A stretch of 64,000 nt of DNA from Vandiemenella viatica (Eukaryota > Arthropoda > Insecta > Orthoptera > Morabidae), in the NCBI GenBank assembly GCA_031002005.1, contig JARYHS010008074.1:268647930-268711929 (forward strand). Reading direction: 5' to 3'. Shown piece by piece: positions 52,711-63,074 of this stretch. Within the stretch, counting starts at the first letter, position 1; each line of letters starts with the position of its first letter. The notes beneath the pieces are model-generated. The model was not told the DNA's origin. It made no database searches and saw only the letters and a list, made by a program, of their open reading frames with translations. Made by a program: the position numbers and the translations under genes.

Positions 52711-54366
52711 TTGTCCAAGGAGATGGAGGTAGAACCGGAATCAGTCCTTATGGTTGATTCCCCACCTGTAAATGATTTTTTGGACCCGAGGAGAGTTTAT
52801 GTGAAGAGATGCATCTGCGATGTAGAATGTTATAATGTAGGGAAATGCATTCGAGTTATTCTTGATAATTTTAATACTAGTGAAGTAGAGATTCCGTGGA
52901 ATTGTGTAATAGCACGTGTATATATTGTCAGAAATGAAGATTTGAATCAAGGCAGTACTCATTTTGAAGGTATGCTACTTGATAACGGTGTTAAACTAGT
53001 TCGGGCTAGTATGGCAGAACCCAAAGTTGATTTTGATAGGGCACCTCCCTCCGGAGCAACAAGTGAAATGAAAGAGTTATTAGAGGAATATGTAACTTTG
53101 TTTGTACCTAAGAATGGTCTCTCTACGATCCATGTAGTCGAACATAGGATCCCCACAGGTGACGCACCCGCGATTTATTGTAGGCCCTATAAAGTTCCCT
53201 TTCATAAAGGAAGATCCTAGATGAATTGATTCAGCAGCAGCTAAAAGGTGGCATAATTCAAGAGTCCACGCCCCCCTGGGCTGCCCCCGCCATTATCGTC
53301 TGTAAACGAGGGGCGGACGGAGAGACAAAATATCGCTTTTACGTAGATTATCGGAAGTTGAATGAGGTCACCATACCCGATATATATCCACTCCCTAACA
53401 TTTCAGAGACTGTCGACTATCTTGGGAACTGTCAGTACTTCTCTACATTGGATTAAAGTCGGGTTATAACCAAGTTCCGGTAGCTAAAGAGGACGTGCCT
53501 AAGACCGGATTTACTGTCCTTGGTGGCCATTATGAGTACTGAAAAATGGCGTTTGGCCTAAGAAACGCACCCTCGAGTTTTCAGCGCTTACTTGACACTT
53601 TGTTATGTGGAATTAAGCACCATGCTGCTTTGGTATATTTAGATGACGTAATAATTTACTCTAAAACATTTAAAGAGCATTTAGAACACCTTAACAATGT
53701 ATTGGATAGATTACGCAAGGCAAACTTAACTTTATCCTTCAAAAAATGTCATTTCGTGTTGCCAGAGATTGAGTACCTCGGACACATGATTTCTAGGGAA
53801 GGGGTAGGCCACACCCTAGACTAGTCTCAGCAGTAAACGAATTCCCGACCCCTACAAATGTAAAAGAGTTACAATCTTTCCTGGGGCTCGCAAACTACTA
53901 TCGTAAGTTTATCAAAGGTTACGCACAAATTGCTAAGCCACTAACCCTTTTGCTATGCAAGGGTGTCAAATTTGAATGGTCCGCAGAGTGTACAAGGGCC
54001 ATGGAGACATTGAAAGAAATTCTAACCACGCAGCTGCTACTCTGTTTTCCAAATTTCAACGAAAAATTTATATTAATCACTGACACATCAGATTTTGCGA
54101 TTGGTGCAGTTTTGGCTGAAAAGGTTAATGATCAGGAAAGATCAGTAGCCTTTGCATCGCGGCAGTTAAGCCCTACAGAACGTAATTTCCACACAATGGA
54201 ACGCGAACTCTTGGCTTTGGTGTGGGGAATCAAGTATTTTAAGTTCTATTTATGGGGGAGGAACTTCGAAGTTGTGACCGACCACTCCTCGTTAAGATGG
54301 CTGTTAAATCTTAAGGACCCCTTGAGTAGGCTGATGCGCTGGGCTCTACTTTTGTCGGAATAGGAC
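52711..54366 (+). pseudogene. pol: EV2 reverse transcriptase and RNase H
   Basis: A linker region (52711-53220) ends in VEHRIPTGDAPAIYCRPYKV. The RT follows in several frames: QESTPPWAAPAIIV and YFYVDYRKLNEVTI-like (53260-53390), YFSTLD then a stop (53455), MAFGLRNAPSSFQRLLD (53546), VYLDDVIIYSKTFKEH (53630-53680, the YLDD catalytic box) and EIEYLGHMIS (53770). RNase H (53950-54363) has ITDTSDFAIGAVLAE, MERELLALVWGIKYF and VTDHSSLRWLLN, ending in a stop within the usual DYTV motif. At least five stops or frameshifts. Clearly dead. Confidence 0.83.
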
Positions 54367-55535
54367 TATACCGTCACATATCGTCGGGGTAAGGATTTGG
54401 GCAACGCAGATAGTTTAAGTCGGAAGGTGAGGGTATTGGAAGCACAACAACCTACTTTAGCGCAACTGCCGATCGAGCAATCCAAAGATATGGTACGCGA
54501 ACGCTGGCGGAAGCATCAGCACTTTGTCGTGCGGGACAGCGTCCTCCACAGGCTGACATGGCAAGGGGAGCGGGTCACTGTACCAAAGTCGCTGCGCGAG
54601 ACTGTAATGAAATTACATGATGACACGGTATTTGGAAGTCATTGTGGTTATAAATCAACCAACCAAATCATCGCCAAACAATACTGGTGGCGTTCATGAA
54701 TGCGGGATATTAAAGATTATGTATAGAGTTGTCACATCTGTAACGCTCAGTGCAGGCGAAACTAAAAATCGAGAAAAGTTATAACCCTTGCCTGAGACCA
54801 CTGCACCCTTCCAGAGAGTACATTTGGATGTCCTGGGTCCGTTCACGAGGAGTGATGATGGCCACAATTTTATCCTAACAATAATTGTTGCATTTTCATG
54901 ATACCTGGTTATGGCACCCCTAAAAGACCAACTCACCGAGAGTGTAGCAAATGCTTTTGTCGTTAATTGGGTCCTAAAATTTGGCATTCCATAGATTATT
55001 ATCTTGGACAAGGGGAGTAATTTCATGTCCTCTCTGTTTACCCAAGTCTGTAAACTATTGAGCATAGAAAAGCTTAATACATCACCCCTGCGGCCCTCTA
55101 CCAATGGGAGGGCAGAGTGAGTACATAGGACTATTACAAGGGCACTTAGCTGTTACATGAATAAGTCGCATACAAACTGGACCAAAATTCTTCCCTATGT
55201 CGTTTCGGCTTATAATTGCCATATACACGCGTCGACCAACCACACACCATTCGAGATCTTGTACGGCCACGAGATGAATTCACCATTTGTAATCTTTCCG
55301 ATTTCCAAAGAAATCACTAGCCCAGAGGTACGAAGCTTGGCCCATAAATTGAAACGAATTTGGAACGCTGTCCGGAAGAACAACACCCGAGCTTTTGAAA
55401 CGCAAGCCAGACAGTATAATAAACGGGCGAAGCCACAGGAAATACCTATTGGCCCTTATGTCCTGCTGAACAGGCCTTTTAGTAAGAAAGGCACTTGCTC
55501 GAAATTCAATGTCACGTGATATGGACCACACGAGG
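54367..55535 (+). pseudogene. pol: EV2 integrase, heavily decayed
   Basis: The zinc-finger part is at 54590-54740 (KLHDDTVFGSHCGYKSTNQI, then CHICNAQC after a stop). The catalytic core at 54800-55140 is riddled with stops. The second half of the core and the C-terminal domain are at 55157-55519: NKSHTNWTKILPYVVSAYN, HTPFEILYGHEMNSP, then PQEIPIGPYVLLNRPFSKK, a basic DNA-binding region. The first core Asp lies near 54828 in a broken frame. More than eight stops. No activity is possible. Confidence 0.78.
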
Positions 55536-56557
55536 TCATTGGCCGCACGTCAAATGTGAACTTAAAATTGAAACTCGCCGATAGAGGATTAATTGTTCAC
55601 AAGAACCGGGTAAAACCTTATATCGGGCGTAAGTCGTCCACAGTGTTGCAAGGTTCGGCGGGAAACCCACCGCAAGATCTACCCACTCAAGGAAAACAGA
55701 CACCTCCAGCAAAACCCCAAACTAATAGAGCCAAAAACACCCCCTACAACTTAAGATATAGCTCTACAAGGCAGAATAATAGCTCAGCGGGAAACCAAAC
55801 CCCACCCGCTAGACGATCCGGATGATCAAAACAGCAGACCTCTAACAATAACAATTCAAGTCACCTCTACCATCTAAGAAGTAAAAATAAGTAATCATTC
55901 TTGTACATAGTATGTTCCTGTGATAACTATGCTTATTTTCAGCGCAGAAGGTGCTGCCAGCGGGGCCAGAGCGTGCGGCTTGAACCGTGGACTTCAGCCT
56001 GGAGGGACACCATAATCTGTATTATTATGTCTAATATTATGTCAAAATATTTAGATCCAGTCATGTTCAACTGGTTGCGGCCATGACGTGTGGACGACCT
56101 TTGCTCCTGCATGCTATTATAATTGTAATGTATACTCAGAATTGTACAATTCTATCGCTGGAAAAATTGTCCTTCAGGCCAGACGGCACGGCGCGCGTAA
56201 ACATTGCTGACGTACACTGACGCAACAGCTGCACAACAACGCTAAGATCGCAAGGTCGAGCTGTGTGGGCACCAACTCGACAAGAGAATAAGTATTGTAA
56301 CAGTAATTTTAAACATAGAGGACCATTAGTTATTAAAAACTAGAAAGGGGATCTAAGGTTATTGTAGAGAGTAGTTCAGTAAAACGAAACTTAATAATAA
56401 TAGCCTAATAATAAAAAAAAAATAGTGGAATATTGTAATAATAGAATATAATAAGGGTTGGCACCATCATAGGGAATTGTTTCAGTTGCATAGGAGCTGA
56501 TAAACGCACCCAGTAATTTTTGTAAACAAGTTAAAATGGGTACCATGACAATTAGTT

Positions 56558-58386
56558 ATGTCTCTATTAATTTTACTTGTAGTCGCCCTGTCTATCTGTA
56601 TGTTTAAAGTTACATCCCTTACTAATGGAGTTGTATTTGCCAAAGCGACCGATCTGGTGACTTCAAATTTCCATTGGGCCCTTGTTGCACAGTTTGACTT
56701 TGAGGAAATCCGCAATCATAGTTTACAGTTACAAGAAATTATCAATTCATTAGAATCGGTTTTCCACCAATTCCCCTCTTTTGATGACGACATAACCTGT
56801 ACAATGGCAGCTAGTCTAAAGGTCTTATATACATCCCTTGGTGACGAGTTCCAAAATCTTGTTGACTTGCTCCCTAAAAAAATACTAGACCAAAAAGGGC
56901 TTTTTTCAAGTTCAGAGGCTCCATCCTAAAAAAGGTCTTTGGAACGTTAAACGAGCAAGATTATAAGCATCTTAGCTCGAGATTAGATAGTCTCGAACAG
57001 TCAACAGATGATCTTCAAATCAGCGCGGCTAAGCAGGTCTTAATGACAAAAAACCTCGAAGATGCCATAACAAACCACACGGTTATTATGACTAGGCTAG
57101 CCCATACCTTCATGGACAAGGTTTCGGAATTACAAGCTACCTTTATGCAAAACCTTAAAGAATTAGAAAAAATGTTTGTGCAACAATTGTACAGCATGCA
57201 AGTGTTGCAACAGTTGGTCCTAGCAATTACTAACACCAGAACGGAATTAACTAGATTGAGAATTGCCCTCTTACAGGCTACTAATGGCAGAGATGTTATT
57301 TTAAGCCCAAATGTCTTTTTACAACATTTACAGCTAATCCAAAGGCAGCTACAAGTCGGCACCTACATGATATTCCCCTGCAATCTGGAAAACATCTATC
57401 ATTTCTACCAAATTTGCACAGTTGACGTAGTTTTGATGGGAACAAACTTGAGGATCGTAATCGATGTGCCCATAGCGACTGCTGATTCAATGCTGACGCG
57501 TTATTCCATTCATTCCTTTCCCATACACTGGACACAGACAGGTCATTACATACGTTGGAAAACCCACGATCTTCTGTTACTCAGCAAAAACCAAAAATCT
57601 TACGCTGTAATAAACAAAATCGAACTTAGTAAATGTAAGGAATCGGTCATTACCATTTGTCCACTGTTCATTATGCATGACACAAGCTTGCCAAGCTGCA
57701 AAACCTAAATGTTCCTATCTAATAGTTTTCCTAATACCTGCCAACGTGAAATAACAATGTTAGACCGATCATTCTTAGTTGCCATGCGTGATAACTGGCT
57801 GTTCACCATTCCACGTCCACTTAACGTTCCGCCTACATGGTGGGATGATTCCATGAATCAAACCAATAGTAAAATAATACTTTCAGGATCTGGAGTCATT
57901 TAGCATGCAGCTCACTGTCAATTTACAGGAGAAGACTTTATTATACCCGTCACTCACAGTACAATAATCCACGCCAATCTTACCTTTCCAAATTATTTAT
58001 TACTAGTTTTTAATAAGAGCATATATCATAGCCAGAAGCTAACAGAATTAAATTTAACAGATAACACCATATTAACAGCTGAACTAACAAAACACTTGCA
58101 GCAATCCCAGGATGCAATTAAATATAATCACATGTTGGCAACTGTTGAAACACAGATGCATGTACAAGCAAGACATAAAACCATTGTTACTACTGTAAGT
58201 TTAACTACAACTGTAACAGCCTCATTTGTAATCATATTGATATTGTATGTTTACCGGCGTTGTACTAAAGAATTAAGAAGTTATAATACAGAACCAGTAA
58301 TGCCTACAGCTTCACAGATTGTAATGTCACTGCCTAGGTCCACTAGTGCAGAAATCAGTAAAGGCACCACTGTGAATGTGCAATAA
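56558..58386 (+). pseudogene. env: EV2 env (envelope glycoprotein), one frameshift and two stops
   Basis: A surface fusion-type glycoprotein frame begins at an ATG with a strong hydrophobic leader (MSLLILLVVALSICMFKVTS, signal-peptide-like). It runs open to 56929, shifts frame near 56925 close to a basic, Gly-rich fusion-peptide-like spot, and continues in one frame from about 56935 to 58386. In-frame stops occur at 57706-57708 and 57901-57903. A membrane segment (TASFVIILILYVYRRC, about 58218-58265) and a ~40-residue cytoplasmic tail end the protein. Several Cys and N-glycosylation sites lie in the ectodomain. The overall layout matches errantivirus/baculovirus-F-like envelopes. Only described; no repaired product is given. 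Confidence 0.8.
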
Positions 58387-58584
58387 CTGTACCAGCTCCA
58401 AGTAATTTTAAATTTATTCGTATTTGATACTGGTTGTTTACTACAGGGACCAGACAATGTATCATCGCAAGATATAGAATTATTCATAAATTGTTGTATA
58501 ACTTTGTGAGCCAAAGGCAAAAGTCCATGATATAAATTTTAAAACTTGATAATTAAGGAACCTTTTGGGGACAAAAGCTGGATT

Positions 58585-58599
58585 AAGGGAGGGAGTAAG
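58585..58599 (+). promoter_or_regulatory. EV2 polypurine tract
   Basis: AAGGGAGGGAGTAAG lies directly upstream of the 3' LTR, the expected plus-strand primer for reverse transcription. Confidence 0.85.
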
Positions 58600-59319
58600 T
58601 GTAAAGGTCGCTTTTTGTATAATAGGGAATTAGTTGAGAAAAGAATTAAGTAAGTCATATGTCACTTGAACGTGACATGGTGCTGGGCGAGCACACAGTT
58701 AAACGTTACTCAAGTAGCTCTTGCTAGAACGTTCAGCGAGAATGCCATGTTCAGCACCTTAGTCGGGTTGCCGACCGCACAACTGGGTCAGCCTGACCTG
58801 CACACACGACAGGTTCATGTAACAAACCCCTATATTAAGGCCGGCAAATCATGCCTCGGCCACAGCTGTTGGAACCGCGCAGAATCTGTGCCAGACGCCG
58901 GAAGCCAGGTCGCGACTTCGACACTCCGCCGCCCGCTAGCCAGCCAGCCCTCAGCTTCCAACCTGCAACTACTGTAAGTTACTGTTCAGTTACTCCGTGG
59001 ACTCTTGCCAGAGGCGCCGACCTGTCTGTAACTAATCACTGGAATAAACCAAGGTGCCAGCCCAACGCCCCTTATCATTTAACTTAGAACCAGCCCTTCT
59101 CTCGGTATTTGGTGTCAGAGCAATTAGTTAACTATCTAAGCTAACCAGAATACCGGCAGACGAGAGAATGAGCAGAGATCCTGGACGACGTGAACTCCTG
59201 GCAAGTAAGTAACTTAGAGAATAAACCTCCGGCCTCCACTCTGTTAATCCTGACGGACGCATCAGTCAGGCCTAGCCACACAGCTGATTAACCCACAATT
59301 GCTAAAGTGGGACGTCACA
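58600..59319 (+). repeat. EV2 3' LTR
   Basis: Second LTR copy, beginning TGTAAAGGTCGC after the polypurine tract and ending GACGTCACA, followed by the CTTC target duplication (59320-59323). Confidence 0.93.
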
Positions 59320-59323
59320 CTTC

Positions 59324-59391
59324 TCCTTTTTTTTCCATGGATATTCTTCTTCAGCCAGCACTATCGCTGATTGATATGAGAGGGTTTCTAC
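59324..59391 (-). repeat. TG2 5' LTR, part 2
   Basis: 'TTCTTCTTCAGCCAGC.CTATCG' through 'TGATATGAGAGG.TTTCTAC' continues the LTR interrupted at 49832, matching 45780-45845. Confidence 0.75.
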
Positions 59392-59744
59392 TTGAAAAGC
59401 AGTAGATATGTCAAACTAAATATTAATTTTACCACAAAAATTTAAAACAAAAATGAAATCTAACTTGCATTGTAACATGTCTTATACATATTCTTGGACC
59501 AATTAGCAATAATTGGTTGATAGAGATAATGAACAAAAAACAAGCACATAAATGTTTACAAATACTATAAACAATAACAAACATTACCTCAGGTATCTCT
59601 CCATAATGCTGTTTGTTCTAATGGGACATAATTCATGGGAAATACAACTTTTAAAAATAATTACAAGTGCTGATTGTAGACCAGTATAAAAGCCACAAAA
59701 TTAACATTGGCAAAATAGCTGTGGGGCAACTGTCAAAATGTAGA
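59392..59744. other. No gene recognised
   Basis: AT-rich intronic flank between the TG2 outer edge and the Penelope-like relic. Confidence 0.4.
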
Positions 59745-61240
59745 AATTGATTAAAAAATCTCAACATGGAAACTCGAGCCATGAGAGAACTATCCAGAAA
59801 CCGTAACATTATCATCCTCCCTGCTGAAATGGGCTCAACCACAGTAGAGATGGACTGCAATCACTATGGGGCTGAGGCCCTGAGGCAGCTGTCTGACACA
59901 AACACCTACCTTGCATCCCCTACAGATCCCATCACCTCCATCAGTCAGGAAATAAAAATGTTCCTGGACTTGCAGGGCCCCTTACTAGGTCTCTCTCCCC
60001 AGTCCATCTCCCTCCTAACTCCCCAGAATCCGTGTACACCCACCCTGTACCTCCCTCCCAAGATCTACAAGATGGGTGATCCAGGACGACCTATAGTTGC
60101 AGCATATGGTCCACTCACTGAACACATTTCAGCCTTGGTGGATCAGTATCTCAAACCCTTTTTACAGAGTCTTCCCTCTTATGTCAAAGATACAACACTT
60201 CCTTGAACGTCTATCCACTGTCCACACACCTCTACCTCCAGACTCCTTCCTAGTCTCCATCGATGTAACTTCCCACTGTACCAACATTCCACACTGTCAG
60301 GGCCTCAGTGTCATGGAACACTTCCTAGATCTTCGACCCTTGCACAGCCGTCGTAGTACATACTTCCTTTCATCGTTGGCTCACCCAATTCTCTCCAAAA
60401 ACTCACTTTTAATCCCAGAGTAAATCACCAGATCTATGGCACTGCATGTGCCCTTCCTATGGCAACTTGTTTCTTGGTCGTCTGGAGATATGTTTCCTGA
60501 ACCCCACCTCCTCTAAACTGACTGTGTGGTTTGGATACATATATATTTATGATCTGGATACATAGTGAAAATCAACTTCTAGAATTCCTCCATTCCCTTA
60601 AGAATAGCCATTCCATTAATTTCACCTCGACCTACTCCCGCACACATATCACTTTCCTCGATGTGGACATCACGCACAGGCAGGGCGCCCTTCACACCTC
60701 TGTCCACATCAAACCAACTAATCTACAGCAATATCTACATTTTGACAGTTGCCATCCACTCCATACCAAACGTTCCCTCCCCTACTGCCTTGATATCCAT
60801 GGCAGACATATCTGTTCTGATGCTGAATCCTTCTCCCTGTATTCCAAGAGCCTATCCCAAGCCCTTATTTCCCGCTCTTACCCAGCATATCTTGTACCAC
60901 CCATCCTCCACGTAACCACTCCCGCCCAGCACCTCTAAAAATCAACCATAGCTCTGCATTTTTCACCCAGTTCTCACCTGGCCTCAAATCCAACAAACGA
61001 ATCCTACAACAGGGGCATGACTTTCTTTGCTCATATCTAGAAATTCGCACTCTTTTGCCAAAAAGTCTTCCAACTGTCACCCGTTCATGTTTCAGCAGAT
61101 CACCTAACCTAAAAAACATGTTGGTTCACAAATACCCTCCATCAGACTCCAAAAACACCATATGGATCTTTTTCTTGTAATAGACCTCACTGCAAAACCT
61201 ACAACATGCATCTTCCCACTACCCTGCTACAGGACAAATG
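59745..61240 (+). pseudogene. Penelope-like element RT relic
   Basis: A telomerase-related reverse transcriptase of a Penelope-like element, 5' truncated and frameshifted. Visible in order: LSRNRNIIILPAEMGSTTVE (about 59790), ALRQLSDTNTYL, TLYLPPKIYKMGDPGRPIVA (about 60040), TEHISALVDQYLKPF, LVSIDVTSHCTNIPHCQG (about 60250, the catalytic-Asp block), MATCFLVV (about 60455, the AMG-like block), YIFMIWIHSENQLLEFL (about 60540, degenerate YxDD: the two Asp are lost), FLDVDITHRQGAL and LQQYLHFDSCHP (about 60660-60755), and NRPHCKTYNMH (about 61185). These blocks are specific to Penelope-like elements. I could not find a clear GIY-YIG endonuclease downstream. Dead copy. Confidence 0.82.
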
Positions 61241-62427
61241 ATTCCCATCACTGCAAAAGCCACATGCTCCACAACACACATCATACACCAGCTAACTTCC
61301 CGCCACTGCACTAGCTCCACAACAACTCTCGACCGGAATGAATGGCCACAGACAAACAGTCCACACCCGAAATTTTTATCTTCCAATACCAAAATTCTAT
61401 CAACCTCAATGACTGTTTCACCGTGAGAGGAATCACCACTGCTTCAGAACTTTGGAGACGGGAACTTGCATACCAAGATGTCCTAGATTCCAGACACCTG
61501 GCCTCAATCACCAATAAAATTCCTTTCTTTGATGCATCACTCATTATTATTAGTATTATTATTATCATCATTTAACTATTTACAATTTTTTTCAAAATTT
61601 ATTTGTCTTATTTTTTTGTTTCAACATTTCATACCCCTTTGGTATATTACTAATTCTATCACCATCTACGATATGTATATATTTATATTTAACATCTCAG
61701 TCGATAATGCACTTAGTCGTGTGTTAAACTTTGGCATGTGCGCAACTCTCGAACAACGTGACTCATTTCCTACAGCATGAATAAAGTGTAAAGCCGAAAT
61801 ATTGTGTATTCTTGTGTCCGTCATATATGTTCTTCACCCGTCGCAGCCTTCAACTTTAGTGACTGATGAGTCATTTTCCCTTTCCTTAGTTTAATTTTTA
61901 TTGTATATACAATTGAATTGCAAGGAAACAAAGGAAACAGGATTTCAAAGCAAAAATCTTAATTAGTGTAGGTGAATAAATTACAACTTACAGTAGATAA
62001 TGAAAGGATGGTGCCGACACACGAAGACAAAACATTGAATTTCCGATAGATTCAGCTCTTCAGCAAAAGATAGTTTGTTGAAGAATGAATGTATTCTCAA
62101 TACTTGCAGCATTTCATATGTCATTTTCTTGTGTTGATATCATTCTGCTATTATATATGGTAGTGGTGGTGTATTTCTTCATATTAATTTTTATTTCGCT
62201 CTATGCAATTATTAATTTCAGATTGAAATCATTAGTACGTGATACATAAACTTCAAGGTATATGATATTGGCTGTGACCGCCTAATGGTAGCGTCAAGGA
62301 TATGACTTTTCAAAAGATGGAGTCATCAACCAGAAAAAAACCTACTAACAAAATGTTCTGTAAATTGTCTCTTTTTCAATATGAAAGTATCAGAGGTTTA
62401 TATTGCAAAAGATCATCTGAACAATTA
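61241..62427. other. Penelope 3' remainder, then no gene
   Basis: 61241-61580 probably continues the Penelope-like element: an open frame at 61342-61575 without a recognised domain, ending in an ATT-rich stretch. 61580-62427 is AT-rich with nothing supported. Confidence 0.4.
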
Positions 62428-62435
62428 CTTTAGAG

Positions 62436-62603
62436 CAGTGGTTCCCAATTAGTGGTACGCTTACCTCCAAGGATACGTGAGATTGCTCCCGAGGGTACGT
62501 GAGATTCTCTCTTGACTAAGGTATTCAATAAGATAATTGAAAAAAAAAAAAAAAAATTACGCAAACATTACTACCGCCAAAATATATTTTATGACAGTCA
62601 AAC

Positions 62604-62666
<63 letters not shown>

Positions 62667-62802
62667 TACATTTCTGTAATGCTGTGGTTGTGCGAAGCAC
62701 TAGACTGGAATGAACGCAGAGGGAAATGTAGCTATAAGGGGGTATGCGAGGTTCAGCTCTTTCTTGAAGTGGTACTCGGAAAAAACTAATTGGGAACCAC
62801 TG
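62436..62802. mobile_element. hAT-type MITE with 8-bp TSD
   Basis: A 367-bp non-autonomous element. The termini CAGTGGTTCCCAATTAGTGG and, inversely, CAGTGGTTCCCAATTAGTTT are flanked by CTTTAGAG (62428-62435 and 62803-62810). The 8-bp duplication and CAGxG ends fit hAT. The interior holds an A-run (62538-62557) and a long (GT)n tract. No frame codes for a transposase. Confidence 0.93.
62605..62663 (+). repeat. (GT)n microsatellite
   Basis: 59 uninterrupted bases of GT dinucleotide (about 29 units) lie inside the MITE and are likely length-polymorphic. Confidence 0.97.
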
Positions 62803-63074
62803 CTTTAGAGGAATGGCTAATGTGTAAAACACTGTTAAGTATGCAGCTAATGAAACATAAGAAATGTGAAATGGTGAAATCAAGAATACCATTAACATTA
62901 ATCAACTGGCTTACCTACAAGCAATAGCAGGCATGTTTGAATACTACTAATCATATGAAAATGTGGCAAAATCATTTTTGCATCAAATCATGGGTATGAT
63001 TCATCAGCCAAATGCATATGTATATGTGGTAGGGCCAATAGGTTCCCTGAATTGGTTAATCAAAATTGATTGAA

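Larger units (their letters stand above)
49833..59319 (+). mobile_element. EV2: env-bearing Ty3/Gypsy (errantivirus-like) element
   Basis: A 9487-bp plus-strand element is flanked by CTTC (49829-49832 and 59320-59323). Its LTRs of 734 and 720 bp start TGTAAAGGTCGC and end GACGTCACA, and differ by a few percent. The order is LTR, leader, gag, protease, RT/RNase H, integrase, env, polypurine tract, LTR. All genes are damaged to different degrees. It belongs to a different family from EV1: there is no LTR or protein identity beyond shared motifs. Confidence 0.93.
44483..59391 (-). mobile_element. TG2: gag-only Ty3/Gypsy relic, interrupted in both LTRs
   Basis: Direct repeats at 44483-45845 and 49459-59391 (each with an insertion removed) behave as LTRs around a minus-strand gag relic. 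On the minus strand, a TGGTAACTAAGTGAGGCT (49458-49441) immediately follows the upstream repeat like a primer-binding site. A GGTGGGGGATG purine-rich tract (about 45859-45849) lies just before the downstream repeat. Removing MAR2 and EV2 leaves about 4.6 kb, so pol is essentially absent. No target duplication could be confirmed at the outer edges, so element status is an inference, though PBS, PPT, LTR and gag agree in order and strand. Confidence 0.7.

Noticed and set aside
61855..61885. CTGATGAGTC motif near the Penelope-like relic, suggesting a hammerhead ribozyme
   Set aside because: The required GAAA box and pairing stems do not follow at a suitable distance; only the first core motif is present.
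62557..62898. 113-codon minus-strand frame
   Set aside because: Its centre is poly(His-Thr) from the (GT)n microsatellite; not a gene.
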